Below the pieces are notes generated by a model. That model saw only the letters and a program-made list of their open reading frames with translations. It was not told where the DNA came from and did not search any database. This document shows positions 63,332-64,000 of a stretch of 64,000 nucleotides of DNA, piece by piece. A program made the translations under genes and the position numbers. Where the stretch lies: NCBI RefSeq assembly GCF_040274945.1, contig NZ_JBEMAR010000008.1, forward strand, positions 75,142 to 139,141, written 5' to 3'. Each line of letters starts with the position of its first letter. The stretch's first letter is position 1. This DNA comes from Carnobacterium_B sp040274945. Its GTDB lineage: Bacteria > Bacillota > Bacilli > Lactobacillales > Carnobacteriaceae.

Positions 63332-63700
63332 TTATACAACTTTGTATGATTTAGGACTTCCACCTAAGTCTTCTAAGAAACCTTCCTCAGCTAAACGTTT
63401 CAAACGAGAAGGAGTTGCACGATTTGACAACCCTAATTCATTTTGCATAACCGTTGAGATATCTTTATTTTTGAAAGGAGTTCCATCAGAATAACCAGCT
63501 TTTAATAATTCTTTCATAGCTTCTAATTCCTCTACCTGAATGCCACCCTTTTTAGTTTTAGTAACTTTTTTAACAACTACTTCACCTTCAACAGGTTCTT
63601 TTGGCATATCAGAATCAAAAGCAATCAATTCTAAAGCTTGTTCTTCAGTAATATTTAATTTAGACATTAAAAATTGAACATCTTGATTTTTTCTTTTCAT
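63332..63700 (-). CDS. Winged-helix protein of the 'DLGGSPKxYK' family, copy 2
   Basis: 122 residues, ATG behind AAAGGAG. N-terminal ubiquitin-associated-like helix (LNITEEQALELIAF), a Lys-rich linker, then the winged helix 'FKNKDISTVMQNELGLSNRA', 'TPSRLKRLAEEGFLEDLGGS', 'PKSYKVV'. The last ~25 residues match the plus-strand protein at 16943-17368. Likely the same kind of regulator; upstream of nrdD, possibly controlling it. Confidence 0.7.
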   Translation of the reverse strand: MKRKNQDVQFLMSKLNITEEQALELIAFDSDMPKEPVEGEVVVKKVTKTKKGGIQVEELEAMKELLKAGYSDGTPFKNKDISTVMQNELGLSNRATPSRLKRLAEEGFLEDLGGSPKSYKVV

Positions 63701-64000
63701 AACAAAAACTCCTTTTTGCTTTATTATTTTATTTTATAATTAATTATATCATTTTTAAATCAAAAAGTCAAGAATTTTTGCTCGGTTTCACCTTTAAGCC
63801 ATATAAATAATTGTATCATTTTATAAAAGAGCTGTCAAATATAAAAACTCTTTAACAAAAAAGCTTCCTTTTTAAATATATAAAAAATAATAAAAATAAA
63901 CATTAAAAGAAAAAAATCAAATTGTTTTCCCAAGAGGGTAGATAATGGCCCACATTCATCCTCTATTGGGGTAACTCTTATTTCGTAAATAAAGTATAAT
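63701..64000. other. Gap at right edge
   Basis: No credible gene. It holds a TATAAT-type minus-strand promoter near 63740-63770 for the winged-helix gene and a hairpin CCCAAGAGG/CCTCTATTGGG (63931-63974). Confidence 0.4.

Noticed and set aside
63294..63494. 66-codon plus-strand frame
   Set aside because: Antisense to the winged-helix gene at 63332-63700.

Overview
The window is part of a large, AT-rich genome of a lytic tailed phage. It encodes a large terminase, a portal, a chaperone-tipped tail fibre, a PhoH-type ATPase, anaerobic ribonucleotide reductase, thymidylate synthase, DHFR and about 29 tRNAs. Host-type promoters (TTGACA/TTGAAA, 17-nt spacers, TATAAT), GGAGG ribosome sites and perfect Gram-positive cre and LexA operators point to a Bacillota host, probably of the Lactobacillales. 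No integrase or lysogeny gene is visible. The gene set resembles SPO1-like (Herelleviridae) myoviruses, but family membership cannot be proved from this window.

Layout. 1-10.4 kb (minus strand): virion and packaging genes (capsid-maturation-like protein, portal, free-standing endonuclease, TerL, zinc-finger protein, PIN-PhoH, second zinc-finger protein, tail fibre). 10.43-11.6 kb: a gene-free stretch packed with palindromes, many matching operators of host regulators (LexA, CcpA, Rex, weakly CodY). 11.6-22.25 kb (plus strand): about 20 mostly small genes, many with their own consensus promoter whose -35 box lies inside the terminator of the gene before. This looks like an early host-takeover cassette. 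It contains two copies of a 'winged-helix protein + DEDD exonuclease' pair. Two more operator-rich gaps lie at 19.4-20.4 and 22.26-22.74 kb. 22.75-34 kb (mostly minus): two large unknown proteins, a run of tiny membrane proteins, an HNH endonuclease and one lone plus-strand HTH regulator.

34.1-45.9 kb (minus): a tRNA array covering all 20 amino acids, several with unusual architecture, interleaved with small genes and structured non-coding RNA. At its start is a Ro60/TROVE-like protein (34966-36489). Seven short RNAs in the array share a covarying terminal stem followed by ACAGCAA; two of them carry a capped, permuted tRNA-like module as in bacterial Y RNAs (YrlA). The first two lie directly upstream of the Ro gene. 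I read this as a phage Ro-Y RNA system.

46-64 kb (minus): metabolic and translation-support genes. These are an NAD/ADP-ribose set (Nudix, macro domain, PnuC, NadR-like NMNAT-kinase, NADAR), peptidyl-tRNA hydrolase 2, an ArfA-like ribosome-rescue peptide, phosphoesterases, DHFR and ThyA, a nucleotidyltransferase, RNase HI, thioredoxin reductase and NrdG/NrdD. The overall picture is a phage that brings its own tRNA supply, RNA quality control, deoxynucleotide synthesis and NAD salvage, and that may also titrate host stress and metabolic repressors with non-coding operator arrays.
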